DNA of 64,000 nucleotides from Streptomyces brasiliensis (GTDB lineage Bacteria; Actinomycetota; Actinomycetes; Streptomycetales; Streptomycetaceae), in assembly GCF_014647875.1 (NCBI RefSeq), contig NZ_BMQA01000002.1:366328-430327 (forward strand), in the 5' to 3' direction. The notes under the pieces are model-generated. The model made no database searches and was not told the origin of the DNA. It saw nothing but the letters and a program-made list of their open reading frames with translations. A program made the translations under genes and the position numbers. Below, in pieces: positions 35,405-42,495 of this stretch. Position 1 is the stretch's first letter; every line of letters begins with the position of its first letter.

Positions 35405-35854
35405 TCAGTCCAGCCGCTTGCGGTAGTGGATGCGGTCGTAGGGGCCGTCCACGCGGCGTTCCAGGACCTCGTACCCGTATTTGGGATAGATCTTCTGGTT
35501 CTCCCACATCAGCGCGTTGGTGTAGAGCCTGACCTCGGGCAGCCCCAGCCCACGCGCGCGTGCGTCCACGAACCTCAGCAGCCGTCCCCCGACTCCCCTG
35601 CCGTGCGCGTCGGGGTGGACGGCGATGCTGTCCAGGAAGAGATGGTCGGCGCGCGCCTCGATCACCACGAGGCCGACGACGGGCTCACCGGTGACGAACA
35701 CGCTCCCCGCGGCCACGTTCGCCGCGTGGTCCGCCTCCATGGGCTGCGGCACCACCCCGATGCGCGCGAGGTAGGGGTGGTACGCCGCGTCGGTCACGGC
35801 CTTGACGGCCGGTACGTCGGCGGCGACGGCCGGCCGGATCCCGTCGTTCGTCAT
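35405..35854 (-). CDS. GNAT-family N-acetyltransferase
   Basis: This 149-residue single GNAT domain has the acetyl-CoA loop VHPDAHGRGVGGRLL near residues 78-92 and a C-terminal NQKIYPKYGYEVLER segment. The ATG at 35854 is chosen over one three codons upstream. The substrate is unknown. It marks the chromosomal flank just left of the genomic island. Confidence 0.88.
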   Translation of the reverse strand: MTNDGIRPAVAADVPAVKAVTDAAYHPYLARIGVVPQPMEADHAANVAAGSVFVTGEPVVGLVVIEARADHLFLDSIAVHPDAHGRGVGGRLLRFVDARARGLGLPEVRLYTNALMWENQKIYPKYGYEVLERRVDGPYDRIHYRKRLD

Positions 35855-35893
35855 GCCTCGCACGGTACCTACCTGAGCGCAGCCTCAGCACTT

Positions 35894-35910
35894 CCTTAAC
35901 GGCGCCATAA
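35894..35910 (+). repeat. Left direct repeat of island (attL-like core)
   Basis: CCTTAACGGCGCCATAA is repeated exactly at 42346-42362 and brackets a region with an integrase remnant, repeats and a transposase fragment. It lies 103 bp beyond the integrase stop, the usual place for an attachment site. Confidence 0.65.
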
Positions 35911-35981
35911 AGGCCCGCTGACCGTTCCAGACCGCTTTTACGCAGGTCAGCGGAAGGCCGCCGGGATGCCTCCGGACGGAC

Positions 35982-36000
35982 GGGAGCCAAACCGGGAGCC
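35982..36000 (+). repeat. Arm-like repeat inside left island end
   Basis: GGGAGCCAAACCGGGAGCC matches GGGAGCCAATCCGGGAGCC at 42214-42232 except for one base. It contains GGGAGCC twice. A location just inside each core repeat fits integrase arm-binding sites. Confidence 0.5.
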
Positions 36001-36013
36001 ATGGCGGCTTGAG

Positions 36014-36637
36014 TCAGCCCGTCTCGGCGGTCTCTCCGCCCTCGTCGTCATCGGCGAAGATGTCGTCCATAGCTTCAGCCCCCTCCGAGATGACCGGTCG
36101 CAGCTGCTTGCGATAGACCCTCTCGGTCGTTCCGCTACCGCCGCTGTGTCCGACCAGACGCGCAATCACCTCGATCGGGATGCCATGGTCCGACAGCAGG
36201 GACACGAAGCTTGTCCTCAACTCGCGCGGAGTCCACTCCTTCGGATTCTCAAAACCGGCTTCCTTCAGCAGCGCCCTGAAGTTCCGGCGCACGTTGAGGG
36301 CGCTGCGCACGTCACCCGCATCCGTCGGGAAGACGAGCCTCTCGTCAGTCCACTCCATGCCGGCCGCCAGGCAATCGGCTCGCACTCGAGTCTTATGAGC
36401 CTTCATTACCAGCGCGGCTTGGCGAGGCATAGCCAGCGACCTCCGACTCCTTCGGGTCTTCGTGTCGCCATGTCTGCGCACGGAGCGCCACACATCCACA
36501 TGTGGCTTCTCCTTGCCCGGTGGTTTCAGATGGACATGCATCCAGGTGAGGGCCCGGGCTGCCGGTGCTTCGACCCGAGCGGCGCCCGCTACGGCATCCC
36601 CACCTACCCCTGGCGCCTGGCCCCGGACGGCCCACAA
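36014..36637 (-). pseudogene. C-terminal fragment of a tyrosine-recombinase integrase
   Basis: The last part of about 180 residues matches the catalytic domain of actinobacterial tyrosine integrases: DTKTRRSRRSLAMP, ELRTSFVSLLSDHG with a catalytic Arg, LVGHSGG with the catalytic His, and VYRKQLRPV with the nucleophile Tyr. The N-terminal arm-binding and core-binding domains and the first catalytic Arg are missing upstream. An intact enzyme is about 400 residues or more. It is probably inactive. Confidence 0.8.
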
Positions 36638-36756
36638 ATCCGATCGACCGCGTCAACGAGATCGCTGGTCGATACGGGCCCGAGAGCCGTGCCCCTTGCG
36701 TGCCCGTCGAATCGGGGAACCCCGGGGAATGGCAGTCAGTCACAGTACGCGGGCAA

Positions 36757-36799
36757 GAGAACGGCCCGTGACCAAGCTCGCTGGTCACGGGCCGTTCTC
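36757..36799. terminator. Perfect 18-bp stem hairpin
   Basis: GAGAACGGCCCGTGACCA (36757-36774), a 7-base loop and its exact complement (36782-36799) form a strong stem. It lies 14 bp past the end of the tRNA-Ser fragment and would be the terminator that followed the tRNA gene. Confidence 0.75.
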
Positions 36800-36812
36800 A
36801 CTGCTCATCAAG

Positions 36813-36871
36813 CGGAGGCGGTGGGATTTGAACCCACGGTGACATCGCTGCCACGACGGTTTTCAAGACCG
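36813..36871 (-). pseudogene. 3' half of tRNA-Ser(UGA), attachment-site relic
   Basis: On the minus strand the sequence runs from CGGTCTTGAAAACCG (anticodon arm, anticodon TGA) through a variable arm and T-arm GTGGGTTCAAATCCCAC to CGCCTCC plus discriminator G. The bases upstream do not form a D-arm or a GGAGGCG acceptor strand, so the gene is not complete. Such 3' halves are typically the att cores of tRNA-targeting integrated elements. Confidence 0.8.
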
Positions 36872-37044
36872 CCGAAAAGGCCATGGCCAAGGCCCGCTGA
36901 CCAGGACGTTCGCTGTCTCTGTCTGGCTTGCGTGGGCGAATCTGGCCAGAGGATGGCCGCAGGGGCTAATGAAGCCCGAGGACAACCCAGGCTGGGACGC
37001 CCGTGCCATCGACGTAACGATCAGTCGGCCGGCCAAGTAGCCGT

Positions 37045-37127
37045 TGTGCTGCGCGGTGCCCGCTCGCCACCATAGTTCCCCGCATGATCGGGCACGGAAG
37101 GGGCACGGGCACCCTCTGATCCGTAAC
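37045..37127 (-). repeat. Island repeat family, copy C (inverted)
   Basis: Read on the minus strand it begins ACGGATCAGAGGGTGCCCGT and continues with GCCCCTTCCGTGCCCGATC, GCGGGGAAC and, further on, GCGGGCACCGC. It aligns with copies at 39819-39903 and 40051-40120. Confidence 0.65.
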
Positions 37128-37234
37128 TTTGTCTGGATCGGTCAGCGACGGTTATTGCGGTCGCGTCGAAGTCCCGAAGGGATACTGCTGGGCGGGGTTG
37201 GTTGCTGTACTTCGCTGCTGTACCAGCCGATCGC

Positions 37235-38755
37235 TCACCTGGGGTCGTGCCCGGCGCGGTGACAGTGTTTGTTGCGTTTGACGGTGGTGGGGTCGGTGGC
37301 GGTGTGGGTGGTGGTGTCGCCGCCTCCGGTGACGGTGGCCTTGTTCTTGATCTTGTGGTGTGTGTCGCAGCCGCAGGAGACGTTGACCTTCAGGGTGATG
37401 GGTGGGTAGCTGCTGCCTGGTGTCAGGACGTTGCTGCGGGTGCAGGTGAGGGTGTTCCGGTGGCATTTCCATCCGGTGCCGGTGATGCTGCGGGCGGTGA
37501 GTCCGCGCGGGAGCTTGTCGTGCACGGTGACGGTGCTGCCGTCGGTGGGGCCAAGGCCGGTGTTGCGGACGGTGATGGTGTAGGTGCCCTGTTTTCCTTG
37601 GGTGAAGTTTCCGGTGTGGGTTTTCTTGATGGCCAGAGTGGGCGGGGGCAGGGTGTAGGAGATGATCACCTGGCCGTTGTTGTTCGCCGTCCCGATCGTG
37701 GACAGCGCATAGCTGGTGCCGGTACCCGTCGGGGTGGCGAAGCTGCTGCCCCCACCACCTCCGCCTCCACTCCCCGAGGTGCCGCGGTTGTCGACGGTGG
37801 CGCTGCCGCCGCCTCCGCCGGCGAAGTACCCGCCCCCACCGCCCCCACCGGCCCCGGTGATGGTGAGGGCGCAGCCAGCGCCGATGCTGCCTCCGGTGCC
37901 GCCGGTACCGACCGTGGTACCGGAGAACCCGCCTCCCACCCCGCCGTTCGTGGCGCCACAAAGCGTGCCGGTGCCGGCGGTACCGGGGGTACCCCCGGTG
38001 CTGGTGCTGGTGCTGCCGCCGCCCCCGCCCTGCCCTGGCGAAGCCCCAGGGCCGGTGGCACTTCCCGCGGTACCGGCCGTGGCATCCGCCGTCGTGCCGT
38101 TGCTCCCGTTGCCTCCGTTCCCCCCTGGAGAGCCTGCTCCGGTGCCGCCGGCGGCGCCGCCGCCCCCGGCGACCGCCAGCAAGGAGCCGCCCGTGCTGAC
38201 GCTGGACGCGCCACCCCCGCCCGGACCTTCGAACTGAAAACCACTGGCCGGGAAGGCCCCGCCTGGGGCGCCGCCGTTGAACCCGCCGGCACCCCCCGTC
38301 CCGGTGCCGTTGCAGCCCTTGCCGCCGGTACCGCCGACGTTGATGGTGTAGGTCGTAGGCGAGGCGGTCTGCGGGAGCGTGGTCACCACCCGCGCCCCCG
38401 TCCCGCCCGTCCCCGTGACGGAACAGGCGGTGCCGGTGTCGTCCGCGCCGCCGGCGCCGTCGGCGGTGATGGTGACGGTCGCGTTCGCCGGGACGGTGAG
38501 GCTCTGCGAGGCTCCGGTGAAGCTGAACGTGAACGACGGGTCGGTCCCTCGTGTCCGCACCGGGTCGGTGGCCGGCCTGGCCCCCGTCGGTGCGGCGGAC
38601 GCGGGGGTCAGCGCGGTGCCGGACAGCGCCACGCACAGTCCTGCTACCGCCCCTGCCCGCAGCCACTGCTGACGAGTGCCGACGCCTGTGCGGGCTTGGC
38701 CTCGTCTCGTCCCCACTCCAGAGGGGGGCTGTTGCGGGGCGTGATGTTTGACCAC
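37235..38755 (-). CDS. Secreted glycine-rich protein with C-terminal DUF11 repeat
   Basis: This 506-residue protein starts at GTG 38755 behind AGGAG. It has a long signal peptide ending near TPASA, a beta-rich segment (DPSFTFSFTGASQSLTVPANATVTITADGAGG), and about 270 residues extremely rich in Gly with Ala, Thr and Ser. It ends with one DUF11-like domain (LAIKKTHTGNFTQGKQGTYTITVRNTGLGPT). The sequence suggests a surface or adhesive protein. No sortase motif or membrane anchor is seen. It is cargo of the genomic island. Confidence 0.8.
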   Translation of the reverse strand: MVKHHAPQQPPSGVGTRRGQARTGVGTRQQWLRAGAVAGLCVALSGTALTPASAAPTGARPATDPVRTRGTDPSFTFSFTGASQSLTVPANATVTITADGAGGADDTGTACSVTGTGGTGARVVTTLPQTASPTTYTINVGGTGGKGCNGTGTGGAGGFNGGAPGGAFPASGFQFEGPGGGGASSVSTGGSLLAVAGGGGAAGGTGAGSPGGNGGNGSNGTTADATAGTAGSATGPGASPGQGGGGGSTSTSTGGTPGTAGTGTLCGATNGGVGGGFSGTTVGTGGTGGSIGAGCALTITGAGGGGGGGYFAGGGGGSATVDNRGTSGSGGGGGGGSSFATPTGTGTSYALSTIGTANNNGQVIISYTLPPPTLAIKKTHTGNFTQGKQGTYTITVRNTGLGPTDGSTVTVHDKLPRGLTARSITGTGWKCHRNTLTCTRSNVLTPGSSYPPITLKVNVSCGCDTHHKIKNKATVTGGGDTTTHTATDPTTVKRNKHCHRAGHDPR

Positions 38756-39134
38756 CGGTGTCTCCTGACTTCCTGGCTTGAGGTGAGGCCTCTTTCCGCC
38801 GTGCGGGAGCCCGGCGGGGCAGAGCCGATGGATCACTCACCGTGATCCGATTTGCACGATAAGTGATTAAATGGGGAGTGTGTCCGACCTGGCGACGTGT
38901 CATCCAGGTCTGGTGTCTGAGCTGGGCTCGGGCTCCACCGAATGGCTGGCGCCAGGTCAGGGCGGTTCAGTCCGGTGCGGGGCTGTGGTGTGCGTGCCGG
39001 TGAGGTGGCTAAGGAGTTCGATCGCTCCTCGGCACTGCCGGGGAGCCACCTGGACGCGCTGGTCATGCCGGGCCGCCTAGGAGTGCCGGCTTTCAAGACC
39101 GCTCACTTGGTCTTCCAACCCAGTACGCCGCCGA
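38756..39134. other. Non-coding stretch upstream of glycine-rich gene
   Basis: I see no supported gene. GGATCAC-TCACC-GTGATCC at 38830-38848 is a perfect 7-bp inverted repeat, followed by an A/T-rich patch near 38860-38872, which together look like the promoter and operator of the glycine-rich gene. A short TTTCAAGACCGC match at about 39092-39103 echoes the tRNA-Ser anticodon arm. Confidence 0.45.
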
Positions 39135-39338
39135 TCAGGAGTAGAAGCCCCGGCCGTACTCCTCGGGCCCGACACTGAAGTCATCCGGACGATCACGGCG
39201 CAGCTCCTCATACCGGACCGCGAACACGTCGATGGCTTCATGAATCGTGCAGCCCAACACTTCGCGGATCGTCTTGAGCGCGAAGATGATCCGGTGATCG
39301 ACGATGTCGCGATCTACGCTTGCCGGCAGTGTGGTCAC
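39135..39338 (-). CDS. Small hypothetical island protein (67 aa)
   Basis: Starting at GTG 39338 (GGGGGACCC just upstream), the protein begins VTTLPASVDRDIVDHR and ends in SVGPEEYGRGFYS. It has a central helical region (RIIFALKTIREVLGCTIHEAIDVF). It is soluble and acidic. It resembles small helical proteins common in actinobacterial mobile elements, but I cannot name a family. Confidence 0.55.
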   Translation of the reverse strand: MTTLPASVDRDIVDHRIIFALKTIREVLGCTIHEAIDVFAVRYEELRRDRPDDFSVGPEEYGRGFYS

Positions 39339-39469
39339 GGGTCCCCCGAAGTCGCTGTACAGCAGCGGAGCACAGCAACCGCACAGACCACAGTCAACCG
39401 AGTAAGACCCCTGGCAAGCCAACGGCCAGCCAATCGACCCTCAGCAACCGTCGCGTTCTGAGGCGTCCC

Positions 39470-39491
39470 CTGACGGCAGTCTGACGGCAAC
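39470..39491 (+). repeat. Tandem 11-bp direct repeat
   Basis: CTGACGGCAGT is followed directly by CTGACGGCAAC. Such paired short repeats are typical of integrase arm sites, which fits the island setting. Confidence 0.35.
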
Positions 39492-39557
39492 GGCAGAAGA
39501 CCTGCCCGATGGCAAGTCCGCCGACCACCCGCCATACGGCGCTTCCCGCTAGGCGCC

Positions 39558-39797
39558 CTATGCGGTGCCGGAGGCACCTGTATCGTCGGGCTCCACACTC
39601 TTGCGCCGACGTGCCCACATCTCCTTCACGCACCGCAGCAGGTACCACCAAGCGAGCAGCCCAGACGCCCCCCATGCGAAACGCTCCACGACATCCATCG
39701 GCTTGGAGACCACAGCCACAGGGGCACCAATGGCTGCTCCGACGGCGAGTATGACCAGCCTGGGGTCCACCAGGAGGCGCGATTTATTCCGCGGCAT
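39558..39797 (-). CDS. Small membrane protein (79 aa)
   Basis: The protein begins MPRNKSRLLVDPRLV and has two hydrophobic helices (about residues 14-32 and 42-60) and a basic C-terminal tail (KEMWARRRKSVEPDD). The ATG at 39797 is the first after a purine-rich stretch. Function is unknown; it lies inside the island. Confidence 0.55.
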   Translation of the reverse strand: MPRNKSRLLVDPRLVILAVGAAIGAPVAVVSKPMDVVERFAWGASGLLAWWYLLRCVKEMWARRRKSVEPDDTGASGTA

Positions 39798-39818
39798 GCT
39801 CCCTTCTCTTCCCTCTCT

Positions 39819-39903
39819 ACGGATCAGAAGTTGCCCGTGCCCCATCCGTGCCTGATCCTGCGGGAAACCACGGGGACCCACGCTGCCGTGCGGGCACCGC
39901 ACA
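39819..39903 (+). repeat. Island repeat family, copy A
   Basis: It begins ACGGATCAGAAGTTGCCCGT, then CCCATCCGTGCCTGATCC, GGGAAACCACGGGGAC and GCGGGCACCGCAC. It lies immediately upstream of the small membrane-protein gene and aligns with copies B and C. Confidence 0.65.
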
Positions 39904-39912
39904 ACGCTACTT

Positions 39913-39939
39913 CCCCTGACCGTTTCGCCTGGTCAGGGG
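39913..39939. terminator. 9-bp stem hairpin
   Basis: CCCCTGACC, a 9-base loop, then GGTCAGGGG. It lies between two repeat copies in the non-coding part of the island. Confidence 0.45.
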
Positions 39940-40050
39940 CCGTTCGCCTGCGCGATAGGGCATGGCAGGTGCCTGCGGCCCCGAGTGGGGAAATGGGTGG
40001 GCGCACCACCATGCAAGTGGATAGGCTCCCCGACCGATCTCTGTAGAGCG

Positions 40051-40120
40051 ACGGATCGGAAGTTCCCCGTGCCACATCCGTGCCAGATCCAGGGGGGAAC
40101 CACGGGGAACAGCGGTGGCC
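40051..40120 (+). repeat. Island repeat family, copy B
   Basis: It begins ACGGATCGGAAGTTCCCCGT and continues CCACATCCGTGCCAGATCC and GGGGAACCACGGGGAAC. It is about 230 bp from copy A in the same orientation. The rest of 39940-40334 shows no gene. Confidence 0.6.
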
Positions 40121-40334
40121 GGCGGGGGACTGCTCCCCTGTCCGCCCACGTGGGCGTTTCGTAGGTCAGAGCCGCACTCGCCTCACCTCGCTCCTAAAGC
40201 GGTGCTTGGGGGCGATTGCTCATGGTGGCGCCGAGCCAGCGGGCCAGCTCGGCGAAGTCGCCGTCTGTAAGAGCTTTGACGCGGTCGACGCGCCCTCGCT
40301 TCTGCATCTGGTCCATCTCTGCTGAAGCCAAGGA

Positions 40335-40730
40335 CTACCGGGCTTCAGCGAGCCGACGCAGAAAACGGTCGATCACACGCTCAAGTTCCACCCGGCTCTC
40401 AAGAGTCTCGACCGGCACGCGATCAACATACGCAATACCCGAGTCGCGCATCAGATGTTCGCGGGTCACGTCAAGTGCTCGGCGGGCGTTGTGATGAGGT
40501 CCGTCGATCTCAAGAGTCCCGGCCCTTCCTTTGTATGTGACTAGGAAATCCGGCTCCCAAGTACGTTGCGCAATCCTGCCATTGGGCAGAGGGAAGATAG
40601 CGATCGTCTCCTCCACTGGCAGCACACTCTCCTGCCGGTGCTTCAGCAGTTGGTAGACGCGCTGCTCACCCTCATTGGTGAAGGCTAGGTTGTCCTCCAA
40701 CCAGCGCCGCGGAGCCGGCTGTAGTGACAT
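40335..40730 (-). CDS. Small PD-(D/E)XK-like putative nuclease
   Basis: In this 131-residue protein, the order WEPDFLVTYKGRAGTLEIDG then HHNARRALDVTREHLM resembles a restriction-endonuclease-like core: an Asp after a Pro on one strand and Glu-x-Asp on the next, in place of the usual Glu-x-Lys. A helical N-terminus (EGEQRVYQLLKHRQES) precedes it. Relatives in mobile elements often lack assigned roles. Nuclease activity is inference from motif spacing only. Confidence 0.5.
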   Translation of the reverse strand: MSLQPAPRRWLEDNLAFTNEGEQRVYQLLKHRQESVLPVEETIAIFPLPNGRIAQRTWEPDFLVTYKGRAGTLEIDGPHHNARRALDVTREHLMRDSGIAYVDRVPVETLESRVELERVIDRFLRRLAEAR

Positions 40731-40731
40731 G

Positions 40732-40766
40732 CCTCGCTCGCCGCCAGGGTCCGGCGGCGAGCGAGG
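40732..40766. terminator. Perfect 14-bp stem hairpin
   Basis: CCTCGCTCGCCGCC, a 7-base loop AGGGTCC, and the exact complement. It lies after the Lys/Pro/Ser-repeat gene (stop at 40823) and just before the start of the putative nuclease gene. Confidence 0.7.
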
Positions 40767-40822
40767 TCATGCGGCCCGGGCCGTCAGGTCTTGCTCGGGG
40801 ACGGGCTGGTTGACGTCGTTGT

Positions 40823-41197
40823 CTAGGACGGCTTGGCCGACACCGTGGGCGCCGGGGACATCTTCTTGGTCTTCGTCGGCGACGGCGAGGCCTTGGGCTT
40901 CTTCTTGCCCTTCTTGGTCTTCGTCGGCGACGGCGACGGCGAGGCCTTGGGCTTCTTCTTGCCCTTCTTGCCCTTCTTGGTCTTCGTCGGCGACGGCTTG
41001 GCCGTCGTCGTCGAGGTCGTCTTCGGGGACGGCGAGGCGGGCGGCGAGGCGGGCGGCGAGACGGTCTGGTCGGGTATGTGCTCGGCACCCGAACCGGCGA
41101 AGGCGGTACTGCCCGCCGCTCCCCCGGTCAGCAGCGCCGCTGTGAGCGCTCCGACGGTGAGGGTGCGACCCCAGTGGCTACGGAACGTGGCGTTCAT
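40823..41197 (-). CDS. Secreted Lys/Pro/Ser/Thr-repeat protein
   Basis: This 124-residue protein has a signal peptide ending near residue 34 (STAFA). A low-complexity tail follows, with three diverged copies of SPTKTKKGKKKPKA separated by SPSP segments. The mature protein is very basic and disordered, resembling linkers that bind teichoic acid or nucleic acid, or a host-interaction tail. The ATG follows GGGAG by about seven bases. No catalytic domain is present. Confidence 0.7.
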   Translation of the reverse strand: MNATFRSHWGRTLTVGALTAALLTGGAAGSTAFAGSGAEHIPDQTVSPPASPPASPSPKTTSTTTAKPSPTKTKKGKKGKKKPKASPSPSPTKTKKGKKKPKASPSPTKTKKMSPAPTVSAKPS

Positions 41198-41344
41198 GAT
41201 GTGCTCCCGTCTTGAACTTCTGCCCCATCGGTCACTTCTCGGGCACGCCCATCGATTTAGCCATGGCCTCCCGGATTCGGCGACTTGAGGGCCCCCGCGC
41301 GCACTCTCAGCAGCAGCGTCCCGCAGTACAACGATCCGCCAGGC

Positions 41345-41602
41345 ATGCCCGAGGAAGAGCGGATGACCCCGGCGGAACTCCACGCCGTCCGGGAGTTCCT
41401 GGGCCTCAGCCCGGAGTGGCGCCAGCCACCTCGGCGTCTCCGGGCGCACAGTCCGGCATTGGGAGCAGGGCAAGTACGCCATCCCTGGCGGCGTCCGCCT
41501 GGAGGTCGAAGACCTGGAACGCCGTACCGGAGAGTTCGTCGCCAGGATCGTGACGAAGCTGATGGATTTACCCGAGCCGGGAGTGATCACCTACCGGGCA
41601 CG
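41345..41602 (+). pseudogene. Frameshifted HTH gene (YdiL/Aca-like)
   Basis: The first frame reads MPEEERMTPAELHAVREFLGLSPEW. After an apparent 2-base deletion near 41420 the next frame continues SHLGVSGRTVRHWEQGKYAI, PGGVRLEVEDLERRTGEFVARIV and LMDLPEPGVITY. Joined, these give a single helix-turn-helix regulator or antitoxin-like protein. The 3' end is lost at about 41600, where transposase sequence begins on the other strand. Confidence 0.7.
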
Positions 41603-42114
41603 AAGACCCGGCTGCCGTCAGGGCGCCTGGCAGCGCGCAGGCATTTGCCGTCCACCGCGATCGCCCGGCGTCTTTGGCGCACCGGATCGGTCTGGGCGGC
41701 AGCCTGGTGGGCCCGGCGCTGTTCGTGTTCCGGGCCGCCGTCCGGCATCAGCAGCGCGGGATGCGCGCGCTCGTCGGAGAGCAGGGACGTCAGGTAGGCG
41801 AACCCGGCCGCGCTGAGCTCGGCCGGATCAAGGCGTCCCAGCAGGCTGCGCAGGGTCTTCTCGCTCGGCACCCGGTAGCGGCCCAGGAGCGGGTGGTAGG
41901 GCAGGCCGAAGGCGGCCAGTTCCTCGGGTGCCGCACGCGTGCACCACTCCGCTGCCGCAGTGATCGAGTCGTGGCCCGCGGGCATCATCGCGCAGACCAC
42001 CAGGGCCAGCAGGAAGGAGAGCCGGTAACGCACACCGCTGGCTCCGCGCGGATCGGTGAGTGACTCGAACTCCGCTACCAGGCTACGCTTGAAAGGTAGG
42101 ACTCCATGATCCAC
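41587..42114 (-). pseudogene. Truncated ISAs1-family transposase
   Basis: The 175 codons match the N-terminal half of ISAs1-type transposases: LTDPRGASGVRYRLSFLLAL, ITAAAEWCTRA, VPSEKTLRSLLGRLDP and IAVDGKCLRAARRPDGSRVF, the last holding the first catalytic Asp. The remaining DDE residues are missing because the gene ends where the HTH gene begins. No terminal inverted repeats were found. The start is uncertain. Confidence 0.78.
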
Positions 42115-42213
42115 AGGAGCCGTGTTCGCCTGCTTCCGGGGCCCGCCGTCGACGTCAACCGACCCAAGGTCGCACGAGCCGGGCAAACGCCGGGGCCCTG
42201 AGCCAGCCCCGCT

Positions 42214-42232
42214 GGGAGCCAATCCGGGAGCC
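42214..42232 (+). repeat. Arm-like repeat inside right island end
   Basis: GGGAGCCAATCCGGGAGCC differs at one position from 35982-36000. Confidence 0.5.
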
Positions 42233-42345
42233 AACTGAGGCGTCCGGCAGCGGACATTGGCGGACTACCGGGGACGGCGACGCTGCTCAGATGCAGGTGA
42301 CACAGGGCTCCCCGCCCCTCCTTCCTGAGCCCCCAGTTAGCCCCG

Positions 42346-42362
42346 CCTTAACGGCGCCATAA
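42346..42362 (+). repeat. Right direct repeat of island (attR-like core)
   Basis: An exact copy of CCTTAACGGCGCCATAA from 35894-35910. The flanking bases differ on both sides, so identity is limited to 17 bp. Confidence 0.65.
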
Positions 42363-42495
42363 GGATCTCCTCCACCCGCCGCCAGCAGACGATTCCAGGG
42401 TTTCTTGGGGCTAGCTTCTGATCGCCCCACGGGATCCGCCCCACGGGTTCCCCACCGGTCCGCTCCCCATGAGGACCGTTCCGAGGAGTTCCCCC

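Larger units (their letters stand above)
42115..42495. other. Right end of island and LPMO upstream region
   Basis: No gene is seen. The stretch holds the right arm-like repeat, the right core repeat and then the ribosome site of the LPMO gene. Junction of island and old chromosome is placed at the core repeat. Confidence 0.5.

Noticed and set aside
38756..38880. c-di-AMP (ydaO) riboswitch before the glycine-rich gene
   Set aside because: The leader is short and the conserved ydaO sequence blocks were not found.
37152..38903. Second long minus-strand frame over the glycine-rich gene and plus-strand frames with poly-Pro
   Set aside because: All are alternate readings of GGN-rich codons; only the frame with a signal peptide and DUF11 domain makes sense.
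40672..41145. Arg/Pro/Ser-rich frames over the Lys/Pro/Ser repeat gene
   Set aside because: They are products of the DNA repeat read in other frames; the chosen frame has a signal peptide and a good ribosome site.
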